A stretch of 64,000 nucleotides of DNA from Hormiphora californensis (GCA_020137815.1 CM035355.1:4450520-4514519); one strand, 5' to 3'. Shown: positions 1 to 14,079, numbered from the stretch's first letter. A program made the numbers and translations. Notes: generated by a model from the letters alone, not told the origin.

Positions 1-1884
1 ATGTTTTCGGAACTTTGCCAAATAGGGCGTTAAAGTGGAAAAAAAGAAATCCATCTCAGGACCGGAAATCAGCTCGGATTGCAAAAAAAATTTTTGTGGT
101 TATTCACCTTCATGTCCTCTTCAAATCCCCTAATTTTCATGCTCCTATCTTTAAAAAAATTTTTTTGAGATGCCAAAAACGAATTTACATGACATTTTTT
201 AAACAGCTGTAGCAAAAATATGAATTCGACTTGAGAGCTCAAATTGCATATTTGAGGTCTCCTTGGCATGGCCTACAACCCTACGGTGAGAGATTTCCCT
301 GCACTCGAAAAAAAATTTTGGTTAGCGTACCCTTAAAAGTAGACTGAATGTCTCATGGAGCCCTGCAGTGTAATTGGAGAAGGTGACTGGTAACTGACAC
401 CTGAACCATCATCCTGACAAGACAAATCGATTCTGCACCCTCCCCACAACGGCCTAAGAGGAGAGACTACAGCAACATTTGGCAAACGGATGGACTGAAC
501 TAAGCGAGGACCCCTCCAACTCATTCCAGCTACAAGCCAACACTCTCCTAAAGACTTGCCTAAAGGAAGCAGATATTTCACCGCCCCAATCGTCTACCCA
601 CTCGCGAAGGACCACAAACCTGACTTCCCGAACACAAAGGTGCGTGTGGTTCAGCCACAAAGCTATAAAATATAATATTATAATTGTAATAAAAACTGAT
701 ACACCGGAACTACCCCATTTAAATGTAGACTGAATGTCTCATGGAGCCCTGCAGTGTAATTGGATGCCTACTACTTCATAGGCCTATATTGATGCTACCG
801 ACAATCAAAGAACCCCACCGCAGGAAACTTCTTGTATTGTTCATACAAGGGACACTTCCTAGGGAGGAAGCAGTTGTAGCTGCAAGTGCCGTTTCTTTTT
901 CCACCAGCCTTGGAAATTGTTGTAGCTGCAACAATTCGTGCAAAATCAGTTGCGGCTGCAGAAAAAGCAAGAGCAACCATCTATGCAGTGGCCCTGGCAC
1001 CTGTGACCTCCGGCCAAAGAATGTTGCAATAGTATAGTGATTCGGCTATTCTGCCATTTAGGGACTTTACTACCACGGGCAAGAAGAGATGTGCAGACTG
1101 TGTGATACACGTATTCTAAATATTATGGGATGATTGTACCGGAACAACAACAGTACAGCTTATCTATTGCAAGGCGTGCGGCTACTTCGGCCATAGCAGG
1201 CAATGCAATCGAGAAAGAAGCGATAAAATCCTACATTATACAATTATACATCTTTAGCTTTCTTTTGTTTAGCAACAGCAAACTCTTGTAATACCCCTAA
1301 AAGAGCCCCACCGCAGGAAACTTCCTAGGGAGGAAGCGATAAAATAACAAATCTATAACATAATTGATAAATTAAATAAAAGGCTGATAGAAGATAACAA
1401 CATTGCTAATACACCGGGACTACTACTTTTAAACAAAGTAGACTGTGAATGTCTCATGGAACCCTGCAGTGTAGAAGGCAACTGACACCTGAACCCAGCT
1501 CATAGGACATAGGAAACGGACTTCATCATAGTAAATGAGGTACTACTAGAACAGATAGTCATAACACTAATAAACAATTTGTAATTTAAGATTCAGAGAA
1601 GCAGTGGTCGTATTCACAGAAGAATGGAGTTAGTTCTGAAACCGCTGATAACAGTAGATGTACAAAAAGTAACACGTGAAGCTTGGCTTAAAGTCATTTT
1701 TCGTAAAAAACACCTGGTTTTATGTAAAGGCGAGGAAATCGCTCCTGGGCCGTAAAATAAGTGATAAAATAACAAATAACATTTAATTGATAAAGGCTGA
1801 TCAATATAGGAACGATGAAGACATAAAAAAGGCTGATACATAAAAGATTATAACAACACTGCTTACTGGTGTGTTTGAAGAATA
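1..1884. repeat. Cluster of dispersed short repeats, no gene
   Basis: No convincing gene is seen. The stretch is a mosaic of short motifs that recur elsewhere in the first 10 kb. A phrase containing GACTGAATGTCTCATGGAGC occurs near 346, 730, 1441 (slightly changed), 5049, 5306 (slightly changed) and 9797. A phrase containing CCCCACCGCAGGAAACTTC occurs near 811, 1304, 4869 and 9608. The block at 310-340 is the reverse complement of 7446-7480. ORFs here are short and unlike known proteins, so I read this as decayed mobile-element sequence. Confidence 0.6.
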
Positions 1885-2784
1885 GTTAGGGGTAATAACA
1901 CCGAATATCGCCTTGACTGGGAAAAAATTTGTGTCAAGCTAATTTCTTCACTAACGTGTCCCAATAGGTCCCCTCTAGCCCTCCTGAGTTTTTCATAACT
2001 CGGGATGGGGTGCAACATGTTCATTTCCGGGTGGGCGTGGTACCTGTATTTTCAGCCTGAGGCCAAAACCATAAGTACCCTTAAAATAGGAGTAGACATA
2101 AAATCGAGGGCACTAAAGTGATCAGCGTCCTCGCATTAGTGGGGGTAGGTGCCGGAATTAATTCTCTATCTCATCTGGTTAATTAGATAATTGGATAATT
2201 AGGTTTGCACATAACCGTTTTTTGGCTATATGGCTATAGCCACTTAGGAATGGTTTAGAGACTTTTCACTGGCGCCATTTTGTAGGCAATAGCCAAGTTA
2301 TGGGGGTCGAAGTCGGACTTTTAAGCTCTATCTCCAACCGTTGGAGATAGAGCTTAAAAGTCCGACATCGACCCCCCATAACTTGGCTATTGCCTACAAA
2401 ATGGCGCCAGTGAAAAGTCTCTAAACCATTCCTAAGTGGCTATAGCCATATAGCCAAAAAACGGTTATGCACAAACCTAATTATCCAATTATCTAATTAA
2501 CCAGATGAGATAGAGAATTAATTCCGGCACCTACCCCCACTAATGCGAGGACGCTGATCACTTTAGTGCCCTCGATTTTATGTCTACTCCTATTTTAAGG
2601 GTACTTATGGTTTTGGCCTCAGGCTGAAAATACAGGTACCACGCCCACCCGGAAATGAACATGTTGCACCCCATCCCGAGTTTGGAAAAACTCAGGAGAG
2701 CTAGAGGGGACCTATTGGGACACGTTAGTGAAGAAATTAGCTTGACACAAATTTTTTCCCAGTCACACGACTACCGCCCCTAAC
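1885..2784. mobile_element. Fold-back MITE copy 1 (TA target site)
   Basis: A 900-bp near-perfect inverted repeat with arms of about 440 bp meeting near 2340. The termini read GTTAGGGG...CCCCTAAC and are flanked by TA on both sides, the target-site duplication typical of Tc1/mariner-type transposition. No transposase is encoded. A second copy lies at 5949-6946. This copy lacks about 100 bp of the central palindrome present there. Confidence 0.8.
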
Positions 2785-3518
2785 TAGAAGGCAACTGACA
2801 TCTGAACCCAGATGTCAAGGAGACTAACTGAACAGCCTATCAGAAACAGTGTTATAAAAACTGTCCGATCTGCATCTCGAGTGTCACATGACTTTGAGAA
2901 TGACCAATGGGAGTGAGAGTGATATTTACAGGCCTGGTGTTGAATTAACGATTGCTTTGTATAAAATTGAACTTTTATCCTTCCGTGGCCAGTTCCATCC
3001 ACGACTCCTGAACAACTTGTCTGAACCAGTTGGATCACTGTGTGGTTGCACTTAGGTCTCTTTTGGATCACTGAGTGTTTGTGCCTGGGTCTCTTTTGGA
3101 TCACTGAGTGTTTTAACAAGACCCCCGTGCAGATGTCAAGGAGACTAGATGCCGACACCGAGTTCAGGGACTAATTGAACATTGGCTGCCTGCTTTGTTC
3201 GGAGGACGACACCCCTGAGCCGGCGGTTACATTCAACTGGAGCAGTCTCAGAAACCATCCGCTCCAATACCCGTTTGACCGGACAGTTCCTCACCTAGAT
3301 TTGTATAAAGACGTGCCATCGGGTTGCCCGCAGGAGAGGGCCCCGACCCAAAGAAGAACACTGGAGGATGGAATTCGGTCTCGATTACAGCACCTCCTCT
3401 CAGTACGCGCTCAAAGAGGCAGAGGAAGAGAAGCATGTGCAAAGGATGACCATGATCTATCCAATTCTCAAGCTTACATACACTCTCCCTTGAGAGGGAG
3501 CGGTAAAATAACAATGCT
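2785..3518. repeat. Repeat-derived spacer, no gene recognised
   Basis: Contains short internal duplications, for example three versions of a phrase around CTTTTGGATCACTGAGTGTT at 3025-3115. It also contains the left part of a segmental duplication: the block at about 3350-3500, with the phrase around AGCATGTGCAAAGGATGACC, recurs at about 9045-9250. ORFs present are not recognisable and I do not call a gene. Confidence 0.5.
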
Positions 3519-4796
<1,278 letters not shown>

Positions 4797-5640
4797 TAAT
4801 ATAATATAATCGTGATAAAACTGGTGTAATTGGAGGTCTATACAGATGCCACCCACAATTGCAAAGAGCCCCACCGCAGGAAACTTCTTGTATTGTTCAT
4901 ACAAGGGTCGGTGTCACAGCACAAGAAGCTTTATAGGCAGGGATCAGCGGAAAAATAACAAAACCCTGCCCTATATTATAATTGATAAATAAAATAAAAG
5001 GCTGATAGAAGATAATAACAATGCTAAAACACCGGGACTACTACTTTTAAACAAAGTAGACTGAATGTCTCATGGAGCCGGATTCGGAGTTTCTTTAGGA
5101 TTAGCCCTAGCTAAACCCCTAATAATGAGCAGATCAATAACAGGAATGACAACTTGCTAAATTGTTTCTAGCCACAAACGAACCCAAATTCTTGGCTGCT
5201 ATAACAGGATCACCGGCTATTGATTCGGCTATTGGTAAATTAAATAAAAGGCTGATAGAAGATAATAACAATGCTAAAACACTGGGACAACTACTTTTAA
5301 ACTAAGTAGACTGAATGTATCATGGAGCCCTGATATAGTTAGACACAACGCTGCTAACTGATGTAATCGGAGAAGGCAACTGACACCTGAACCCAGCTCA
5401 GTGTAAGCGGTAAATCATAATCTCATTATCTTGGGTAATTGAATTCCACTAACTAACCAATCAGCGATCTCTGTGAGTTGTCACGTGACACACACGTATA
5501 TAGGTGTGGAGGGGAGGGGCTGAAGAGCGCTGATAATAATAAAAAGGTGTGTGACACCGTGTGTCTCGGTGCTAAACATGGAAATGATACCTGAGGATGG
5601 AGAAGTGGGTTGAACATGAGATACCAGTTATAATTTGGCA
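4797..5640. repeat. Segmental duplication, unit A
   Basis: Closely matches 9544-10145 in the same orientation, from the phrase TAATCGTGATAAAACTGG through the block around GTGTGTGGAGGGGAGGGGCT. A partial third copy of its right end lies at about 7045-7200. Unit A is preceded by a tagged-hairpin element, while its paralogue at 9.5 kb is preceded by a different 280-bp MITE. No protein-coding gene is recognised. Confidence 0.75.
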
Positions 5641-5948
5641 CGTATATCTATGTGTGTGGAGGGGAGGGGCTGGAGAGACACACCTTATAATCATGGCTTG
5701 ATCAGAGCCCAGATAATAAGGTGTGTCTTGGCGCATTCTTTCGGATAGCGAGGAGGAGAGAGTTCTGAACAGGATGGGGGCGGGATATGGGAAACCAAAC
5801 TTCCCAACCATGCCCACAGAGATCAGTTATGACATCTCATATTAGAGCCTTTCTAAACGAGACAAAATCTCGTATGAGGCAGTTATAACTGCCTCCTATA
5901 GTTGGTAGATACTGGTCTAGAAAGATATTTCGACTCTAACTGCTGGTA

Positions 5949-6946
5949 GTTAGGGGTAATAACACCGAATATCGCCTTGACTGGGAAAAAATTTGTGTCA
6001 AGCTAATTTCTTCACTAACGTGTCCCAATAGGTCCCCTCTAGCCCTCCTGAGTTTTTCCAAACTCGGGATGGGGTGCAACATGTTCATTTCCGGGTGGGC
6101 GTGGTACCTGTATTTTCAGCCTGAGGCCAAAACCATAAGTACCCTTAAAATAGGAGTAGACATAAAATCGAGGGCACTAAAGTTATCAGCGTCCTCGCAT
6201 TAGTGGGGGTAGGTGCTGGAATTAATTCTCTATCTCATCTGGTTAATTAGATAATTGGATAATTAGGTTTGCGCATAAACGTTTTTTGGCTATATGGCTA
6301 TAGCCACTTAGGAATGGTTTAGAGACTTTTCACTGGTGCCATTTTGTAGGCAATAGCCAAGTTATGGGGGGTCGACGTCGGACTTTTAAGCTCTATCTCC
6401 AACCGTTTAGTCGTTATGTGGCTTGAAAGTCGCTCAAAATTAGCAAAAAACGGTAAAAAGCCCGATTTTGAGCGACTTTCAAGCCACATAACGGCTAAAC
6501 GGTTGGAGATAGAGCTTAAAAGTCCGACATCGACCCCCCATAACTTGGCTATTGCCTACAAAATGGCGCCAGTGAAAAGTCTCAAAACCATTTCTAAGTG
6601 GCTATAGCCATATAGCCAAAAAACGGTTATGCGCAAACCTAATTATCCAATTATCTAATTAACCAGATGAGATAGAGAATTAATTCCGGCACCTACCCCC
6701 ACTAATTCGAGGACGCTGATCACTTTAGTGCCCTCGATTTTATGTCTACTCCTATTTTAAGGGTACTTATGGTTTTGGCCTCAGGCTGAAAATACAGGTA
6801 CCACGCCCACCCGGAAATGAACATGTTGCACCGCATCCCGAGTTTGGAAAAACTCAGGAGGGCTAGAGGGGACCTATTGGGACACGTTAGTGAAGAAATT
6901 AGCTTGACACAAATTTTTTCCCAGTCATACGACTACCGCCCCTAAC
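5949..6946. mobile_element. Fold-back MITE copy 2 (TA target site)
   Basis: A 998-bp inverted repeat, same family as 1885-2784, with the same GTTAGGGG termini and TA on both sides. This copy keeps the complete centre: an additional palindromic segment around 6408-6502, where a stretch containing GTTATGTGGCTTGAAAGTCG is followed by its reverse complement. No coding capacity. Confidence 0.8.
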
Positions 6947-7506
6947 TATGGTTAGAGTTTGAACCATTACCGGCTACTAGTGGTGCGAGTGATGGTGCTC
7001 ACGACTGGCCTCTCTGGGATTTAATGACAGAGGTAGACAGCTCAAGTGTCTGTGAGCTGTCACGTGACACACACACATATGTGTGGAGGGGAGAGCCCTG
7101 AATCCTGATAATAAGGTGTGTCTCGGTGCTAAACATGGAAATGATGGCTGAGGATGAAGAAGTGGGTTGAACATGAGATACTAGCCAGTTATAATTTGAG
7201 TAACCCATCCTTATTTTCTAGATATCTGTTTAATAAGCGGCGTTCTTGAAAACTTGCCGAAAAGGAAGCCAAGCCAACTACATCGACTCGTTAAGGGAAA
7301 GACAAAGGATGAAATAATCCGATTCCCAAGACAAACAAAGGCAAACAAAGAGGATTAAAGTACATACACACCCTTTGGAGTGAGCGGCAAAATAACAAAG
7401 CTATAACATAATTGATAAAAGCTGACAATAGATAATAACAATGCTTTAAGGGTACGCTAACCAAAACATTTTTTCGAGCCTAATTGGAAATTCTCCACAC
7501 AGCATT

Positions 7507-7917
7507 ATGACTTCAAACATGGTGTCAAGTAGCGAGGAGGAGAGGCAGACAACGGCGGTGGGGGAGGCAAGGGAGCCCACGTGCGGGAGGAAGGGATGTA
7601 ACAGGCACGTCACCCTGCAGGATGGGAGGTTATGGTTGGTCAGGGTGTGCATTACTTGCTTTGAGGACCTGGAAGGGAACGAGGCGGACATCAGGATGGG
7701 GAGAGCAGTATTAGATATAGAACTGGAAGGATACAGCCAGGCAGAGTCCTTTAGAAGGATCTTGACAAGGGCACGGGGCGGGCTCGACAGCATTATGGGG
7801 AGGGCTCAAATGGCGGCGTATTACCTTCATAGGGCGGAACGAGGTGCAAACACATTAATAGAGGAACTAGGATTGGCACAGGAGGTACTTAGAGAACTTA
7901 GGGGACGGGCGGTATAG
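7507..7917 (+). CDS. Zinc-finger/gag-like ORF of unknown element
   Basis: A 136-residue ORF with ATG and stop. A C-x4-C ... C-x2-C cluster (CGRKGC at about residues 26-31, CITC about 48-51) is followed by a region rich in Arg/Glu/Leu that looks helical. A diverged paralogue lies at 10,219-10,600 with the same order: CGRRDC, CIWC, then FEDLEG and DIRM. Two copies in a repeat-rich region suggest a mobile-element protein, perhaps a nucleocapsid or gag-like product. I do not recognise the family. No splice sites or promoter could be assigned. Confidence 0.4.
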   Translation: MTSNMVSSSEEERQTTAVGEAREPTCGRKGCNRHVTLQDGRLWLVRVCITCFEDLEGNEADIRMGRAVLDIELEGYSQAESFRRILTRARGGLDSIMGRAQMAAYYLHRAERGANTLIEELGLAQEVLRELRGRAV

Positions 7918-8100
7918 GGGAGGTCAATCAAAATAAGCACTTTTATAATTGTACATTCAATTCAGAGTAATTTATTGAAAATGCTGTGTCACTTACACCA
8001 CCCGCCTAGATTATATGTGTCTATCTCTATCTCTCCTTTTCGTGCTCTCTTTTCTCGTTATCCTTCACACTCTTTCTTTCACTCCCACTTTCTCTTTCCC

Positions 8101-8578
8101 TTAAAGTGAGAGTGGACCGAATCAGAATTGGACAAGTTTGTTATAGGTAGTAGAGAATAGCTCTCTGAGCATTTTGCCTTTTTGCCGCTCAAAATCGACC
8201 CACCCATCACTGAGATATTTTTGTTATGTTGGGAGAATTCCTGCTGGATCAGTATTTATCAAACAAGATAGAAACAATCCTTGTGTTTTACTAACACATT
8301 CTTTAAATTTTTAATATGCTGGCTTGCATTGCCCGGCTTCTGTGCATGGACATGTTAACCTCACTGCTTATATTCAGAATGTGTTAGTAAAACACTACGA
8401 TTGTTTCTATTCTGTTTTATACATACTGATTAAACAGGAGTTCTCCCAACATAACAAAAATATCTCAGTGATGGGTGGGTCGATTTTGAGTGGCAAAAAC
8501 GCAAAATGCTCAGAAAGCTAATCTCTACTACCTACAACAAACTTGTCCAATTCTGATTCGGTCCACTCTCACTTTAAC
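8101..8578. repeat. Fold-back repeat of ~480 bp
   Basis: Arms of about 200 bp: the left arm around GTGAGAGTGGACCGAATCAG (8107) is the reverse complement of the right arm ending near 8575. Arms are diverged by several substitutions and small indels. The spacer around 8310-8370 is unique. A (CT)n tract begins downstream at 8729. Terminal target duplication was not found. Confidence 0.7.
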
Positions 8579-8728
8579 CTCTTTTTCTCACTCTTCTCTC
8601 GCCCTCCCTGTTTCTCCCCTTTTTCACCCTCTCTTTATCCCTCTCTCTCTCCCTCTCTCTCTTTTATCTCTTCCTCATTCTCTCACTCTAATCTATACCT
8701 TTCCCGCGCTCCCTTTTCCCACAATTTG

Positions 8729-8729
8729 C

Positions 8730-8789
<60 letters not shown>
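8729..8789. repeat. (CT)n microsatellite
   Basis: Nearly pure CT dinucleotide run within a longer pyrimidine-rich stretch (8580-8840). Confidence 0.9.
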
Positions 8790-8792
<3 letters not shown>

Positions 8793-9263
8793 TCTCTCTT
8801 TCCCTTTCTCGCTTTGCTCTCTCGTTTCTCTCTCTTTACTTTCTCGATATGACCCCTTCCCATTTATACAAATTACTTACTATAACTTAACCATCCCTCT
8901 GTATATTTTCAAAGTATCTTCGCAATGAACCAATCAAGAATGAACAGGTGGCAGGCGGCGGCAGTGGAAGGAAAGGGGGCGGAGGCGGCGGTAGGAGGAG
9001 CGGCGGCGGAGGCAAAGGAGAACATTAGAAGATGGTGTTCGGTCACGACTACAGCACCTCCTCTCAGTACGCGCTCAAAGAGGCAGAGGAAGAGAAGCAT
9101 GTGCAAAGGAGAACATTAGAAGACGGAGTACGGTCCCGCCTACAGCACCTCCAAGGAGGTAGAGGTAGAGGCAGCCAGATTTATTATCAAGAGAAGCATG
9201 TGCAAAGGATGACCATGATCTATCCAATTCCCAAGCTTACATACACTCTCCCTGTAAAATATA

Positions 9264-9543
9264 CAGGGTGGTTCAGAAACATGGAGCCACTTGGAGATAA
9301 AAGTTGGAAAAATACAATCCTCTCTCTATTGTACGGATCAAAATTTCAACGTGTTACCCTGTCAGTTGACAGGCTGATAATCTTTATGAAAGAGTGACTC
9401 TCTGTCGATCCCAATCCTCAGGGGACACCTTTTCTAGCCAATAGACCGTGAAAATACGTTTTCAATTACACTGTACATTGGAGAGCGAACTGTATTGACA
9501 CATTAGTTATCTCAAAGTGGCTCCATGTTTCTGAACCACCCTG
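9264..9543. mobile_element. 280-bp mariner-type MITE
   Basis: Terminal inverted repeats of about 30 bp beginning CAGGGTGGTTCAGAAACATG and ending with the reverse complement, flanked by TA on both sides (9262-9263 and 9544-9545). No transposase. It sits at the left edge of segmental duplication unit B, where unit A instead carries a tagged-hairpin element. Confidence 0.8.
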
Positions 9544-10145
9544 TAATATAATCGTGATAAAACTGGTGTAATTGGAGGTCTATACAGATGCCACCCACAA
9601 TCAAAGAGCCCCACCGCAGGAAACTTCTTGTATTGTTCATACAAGGGTCGGTGTAACAGCAGAAGAAGCTCTATAGGCAGGGATCAGCGGTAAAATAACA
9701 AAACCCTGCCCTATATTATAATTTATAAATAAAATAAAAGGCTGATAGAAGATAATAACAATGCTAAAACACCGGGACTACTACTTTTAAACAAAGTAGA
9801 CTGAATGTCTCATGGAGCCCTGATATAATAAGACACAACACTGCTAACTGATGTAATCGGAGAAGGCAACTGACACCTGAACCCAGCTCAGTGTAAGCGG
9901 TAAATCATAATCTCATTATCTTGGGTAATTGAAATCCACTAGCTAACCAATCAGCGATCCCTGTGAGTTGTCACGTGACATACACGTATATCTATGTGTG
10001 TGGAGGGGAGGGGCTGAAGATCCCTGATAATAATAAAAAGGTGTGTCTCGGTACTAAATATTTAATGGAAATGATACCTGGGGATGAAGAAGTGGGTTGA
10101 ACATGAGATACTAGCCAGTTCTAATTTGGGTAACCGGTAAGCCCA
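9544..10145. repeat. Segmental duplication, unit B
   Basis: Paralogue of 4797-5640 (see there), a few percent diverged with small indels. Contains the same internal phrases, including the CCCCACCGCAGG and TGAATGTCTCATGGAGCC motifs. Confidence 0.75.
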
Positions 10146-10218
10146 TCCTTATTTTCTAGATATTTGTTTACTGAGTGGAATCAGGATCTGTGGGAGGAGG
10201 GACTGCAATAGGCGAGTC

Positions 10219-11149
10219 GGCCCGGAGGATGGTCGGCTATGGAAGGTTCGGTTATGCATTTGGTGCTTCGAGGACTTAGAAGGATACGAAATGGACATTA
10301 GAATGGTGAGGGCGGTAGCAGACGTGGAGTTGGAGGGTGAGAACGGGTGCGATGAATACCGTCGCATATTATCGAGAGCGCATGGTGGACACGATAGCAT
10401 CACGGCTAGGGCACATTTAGCTTCTAGCTACCTGTATAGGGCGGAATTGGGAGCAAATAAATTAATGGAGGAGTTGGAGTTGGGACAACCGGAAACCCGG
10501 CAAATGCTATTATTAGCCATCAGGTTTTCTTATACGAGAACTAGTGTGTTGTGGGCGGGTAGGTTATTAGCACGGGAAAGGGCGGGGTACGCGCCTACGT
10601 GGATGCTTGGGAATCGTACAGGGTGGCGGCGAGGATCAGTCCCGGGGACGCCCAAATGGTGTTTCCCACCTATTTGGACGAGGTGTCGGCGATGAAGGTC
10701 CGTGAGGACGAGGAGGCCAAGGTGGCCACCACATGGGAGGCCTACAAGGAAAGAGTTGTAGAGCTGCTAGCTCCGAGGGAGCTTAAGGTAGTAGCAATCT
10801 CTAAGTTTCGGAACTTAAAACGTTTGCTCCTACGTATTGACATACCGAGTAAACGATGAGGGCCTAGCACAGGCCTGGGCGATAAAGGGAAGTCTACAGG
10901 CCACTGGGCCCCACGTCACCCTAGGTGGGCTAAGGACAATTATCGAGGACGCATATAGAAGTGGGAGGCAATCCGTGCCCTCTCCTTAGTCCCCCCTCCT
11001 CCGTTTCGGCCCATATCACCACTCCCATTTTTCAAGAAACAGAAGAAAGAGTTTGAGGTTGACATTGATATTAATTTAAGTGAAAGTGAGCTGCAAAACT
11101 ATAAGATAGTTGAGTCCCTGATACAAAGTCATATGTCTGGGACTGAGTA
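10219..11149 (+). pseudogene. Frameshifted zinc-finger/gag-like gene
   Basis: Coding sense shifts through successive frames. Segment 1 (10,219 to about 10,590) carries C-x4-C ... C-x2-C (CGRRDC, CIWC) and matches the ORF at 7507-7917. Segment 2 (about 10,590-10,830) includes AYVDAWESYRVAARISPGDA and a charged helical stretch. Segment 3 (about 10,830-10,990) includes DEGLAQAWAIKGSLQ. A following acidic stretch (about 11,020-11,149) includes DIDINLSESELQNYKIVESL and ends in a stop. The first shift is at a GGGG run, so sequencing error is possible. It looks like the gag-like protein of an unrecognised mobile element. No reverse transcriptase was found next to it. Confidence 0.4.
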
Positions 11150-11258
11150 ATACGAGAAGTCACTAAAGCTGAGATCTAAGTGTTAGTGTATAGGTAAGTA
11201 TAAGGTAAGTATAGAGTATAAAATATCTCAACGCCCCTCTTCAGAAGGAAGAGCATGT

Positions 11259-11609
11259 ATGGGACTTGAAATCCCTCCCCCATCTCAAGATTATCCTGAT
11301 ACCCAGGGCCCAGGGAAAGAGCGAACCCTGTTCATGCACCTATCCAGAAACAGACACACCAGTCCTCGATTGCAGACCCGAGGGGCGCCACTAAGAGGAT
11401 TCATCAGGAAGTGTAGGGAGATGATGGCGAGAGAAGAAGGGACTGTAGAAGATGATCATGAATTGCCGGAGTACATACCCCCTCAATACAAGGAAATTTG
11501 CAACGAGGACACACGTACTGTCCATTTAGTGAAAAATAAAGGAGAGGATGGGGGATTTACACCGTTGCAGATGCAACAGATGAATCAAGCAATAAAAAAT
11601 CAGGTGTAG
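11259..11609 (+). CDS. Hypothetical protein, 116 aa
   Basis: An ORF with ATG and stop, lacking any motif I recognise. The C-terminal half is acidic and then Gln-rich (LQMQQMNQAIKNQ). It lies 110 bp after the gag-like gene and may belong to the same mobile element. It could also be a chance ORF, although its composition is balanced and unlike simple repeats. Confidence 0.25.
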   Translation: MGLEIPPPSQDYPDTQGPGKERTLFMHLSRNRHTSPRLQTRGAPLRGFIRKCREMMAREEGTVEDDHELPEYIPPQYKEICNEDTRTVHLVKNKGEDGGFTPLQMQQMNQAIKNQV

Positions 11610-11746
11610 GACAGCCAGTCACGGAAAGAGCCCCATTCAGCTCATTAGTGGCATATGCATACATGTAATAAATTTAATAATCTAAAATTTAAATAAAACT
11701 CACGCCCATTATCAATTCATTTGTTTGGTTGTCCAGCTTGATATGA

Positions 11747-11935
11747 GTCTCATGATGATATAATTATGCTGTAATGATATGGACAATTGAGACTCGTTGG
11801 ATTACAGAAATCCAACGAGTCTCAATTGTCCATATCATTACAACATAATTATATTATCAATTCATGTCAATCCAACGAGTCTCAATTGTCCATATCATTA
11901 CAACATAATTATATTATCAATTCATGTCAATCCAA
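11747..11935. repeat. 60-bp direct duplication with inverted copy
   Basis: Two adjacent identical 60-bp units (11,812-11,871 and 11,872-11,931) beginning TCCAACGAGTCTCAATTGTC. The first unit is also preceded by its inverted copy (about 11,752-11,807), giving a hairpin. Confidence 0.85.
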
Positions 11936-12165
11936 ACCCAATAATTTCCGACTAAATTAGCAATGGTAGGAAAGCGAGTCCCGGGTAATCCCGGATCGCT
12001 TTAGAAGGGGGTTTGGGAGAGGGGCGTGTGAGGGCCCTCCTACACCCGGAAGAGTCATACCTTCGTCCAAGCAGTGGACAAACCAACTTGAATATTGAAG
12101 TTTCCTTCAACGTTCAGTACTTTCCTGTTTTTTTTTCAGATTAGAATGAAGATCTTCAGCTTCAA

Positions 12166-12426
12166 GTGAATGAAGGGAGAAAAAGAGAGGCTATATTGAC
12201 TCAAAAAATGTCTGAAAGCGAAAGGACAATTAAAAGGTTCAAAAGTACTTTGAGTCGCTTACTGGACAACGAGATGGATGAACGTGGAAGCCAGTATGAT
12301 CTGTTCGAGGATAGTGGAATTCTAACTCTATCTGATACTTTCTGGTTTACATGTGAGGGTGGAGAAAGCATCGTTCTCCTGGAAAGTTATCCGTTCAACA
12401 ATGAAAGATATGTTCTCATCAGATAA
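12166..12426 (+). CDS. Possible exon or small protein, unknown
   Basis: An 86-residue open frame: a basic N-terminal half that looks like a coiled coil (MSESERTIKRFKSTLSRLLD) and a hydrophobic/acidic C-terminal half. It is preceded at about 12,139 by a polypyrimidine tract with TTTTTTTCAG and followed by TAG|GTAAAT near 12,430. It could therefore be an exon of a larger, otherwise unrecognised gene. No homology is recognised. Confidence 0.25.
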   Translation: MNEGRKREAILTQKMSESERTIKRFKSTLSRLLDNEMDERGSQYDLFEDSGILTLSDTFWFTCEGGESIVLLESYPFNNERYVLIR

Positions 12427-12925
12427 TGTAGGTAAATATACTGTCACGTGTGTATAGTGTTTTCACGTACAAAGTAGCTTGATTATATGGAATTAATAAA
12501 TTCTAAATTGTTTTCAGGTATTCCGAATTCAACTGTTCATTTCTACGGGAATGACGGTGTGTGTATTTTCAAGTATCTGGTTACCCGAGATGACCCACAA
12601 TGGTAAGACAGAACAATCAAGATTGATGAGAGTGAGAACTGAGAGGATGACCCCGCAATGGGTCATATCCTTCTCTAACACTCCTAGTGATATATAATAA
12701 CGTGATAAATTATATAAGTTAAATAAATTTCTCATGACCAATATCATTTCAGGTCGACCCACATTCTAGTGTAACAGGAATGTAGTCAATGAGGATGATC
12801 AGATTCCGCAGCGAGAGGAATGTAGTTGATATATCAATTTGATTTGAACTATTATTAATATAATGTACAAACTAGACGAGAGTGAGAGTGAGGACAAGAC
12901 GCTGTATAAACTATCCTCCGCTAAC

Positions 12926-14048
12926 ACTCCTATATAAAATAAATTGGTTGATTATAACATAAATAAATTAGCTCGACCCATATAAAATGGGGGCATAAAA
13001 ATATTAGGCAGCACGCCAAAGGAGCCAAAGCTCAGATTAGCTCTTAGCGCCATGAGATGAATGACAGTGCAACAACGTCAATGGCTCAGAGACAGCCTAG
13101 TGGACGCCAATACAGGATACTCAGCCAGGAACTTGGAGGATCGTTGGAGGATCCCGATGGCCGATATTGAAAAAGAGATTCCAATATTAATGGTCCCCTA
13201 GGAATCCCCGAAGTACATAATAAACCGATCAGTGTGTATCTTTGTGTTTCAATGAAACTTAAATCAACCTTCGTCCTCTCAGGCAGCTTGCTACAATGAA
13301 ACACATCGATGCCCTTCTGTGTGACCTAGACACTTCTTGTGTAATTGGAGATTTGGCTTATACCTTAAAGTTACTCGCCTACGCATTTCCAACACCACCT
13401 TCAACCTTCAACCGTCTGACTTCTCAAGAAATAATCACTGAGGAGTAAAAGATTGACCTTCTGGATAAACGGACACTTAAAAATGTTCAGGAAGATTGGA
13501 CTGGACCATATCATATTTGGGGCATGTGAAGACTGAACCAGGGCTGAAGCGGCAGTATTAAAAAGCATGATGCTTTCAAATAACGATGTGAAAAGGATAG
13601 AGGACGAAATGACTAAACTTATGTATCCGAATGAAGTTAACAAAGCCATTGAACTTTCTGGAGACCAAGTAGCATGTATAAAGAAGGCATTAGAAAAAGT
13701 GTATGTCCTTACTACACTAAAAACAGGCAAACTGATTTGAATGGTATGGTATATATAATCAATATATTGATTTTTCACTCCTATATAAAATAATTGGTTG
13801 ATTATAACATAAATAAATCAGCTCGACCCATACAAAATGGGGGCATAAAAATATTAGGCAGCACGCCAAAGGGGCCAAAGACACGACCAGCAAAGTGAAG
13901 ATACTCAACTTCCCACTAACTACACGATCAAACAATTAAAGAGCACAAAGTGGTGGTATCACTTACGCTAACGGGTATCGAGATTTTGTAATGAGAAGGA
14001 CGCATGTTCAAGGAAGAAAACCGAGACCAAAGGTAATTTTTCACTCAG

Positions 14049-14079
<31 letters not shown>

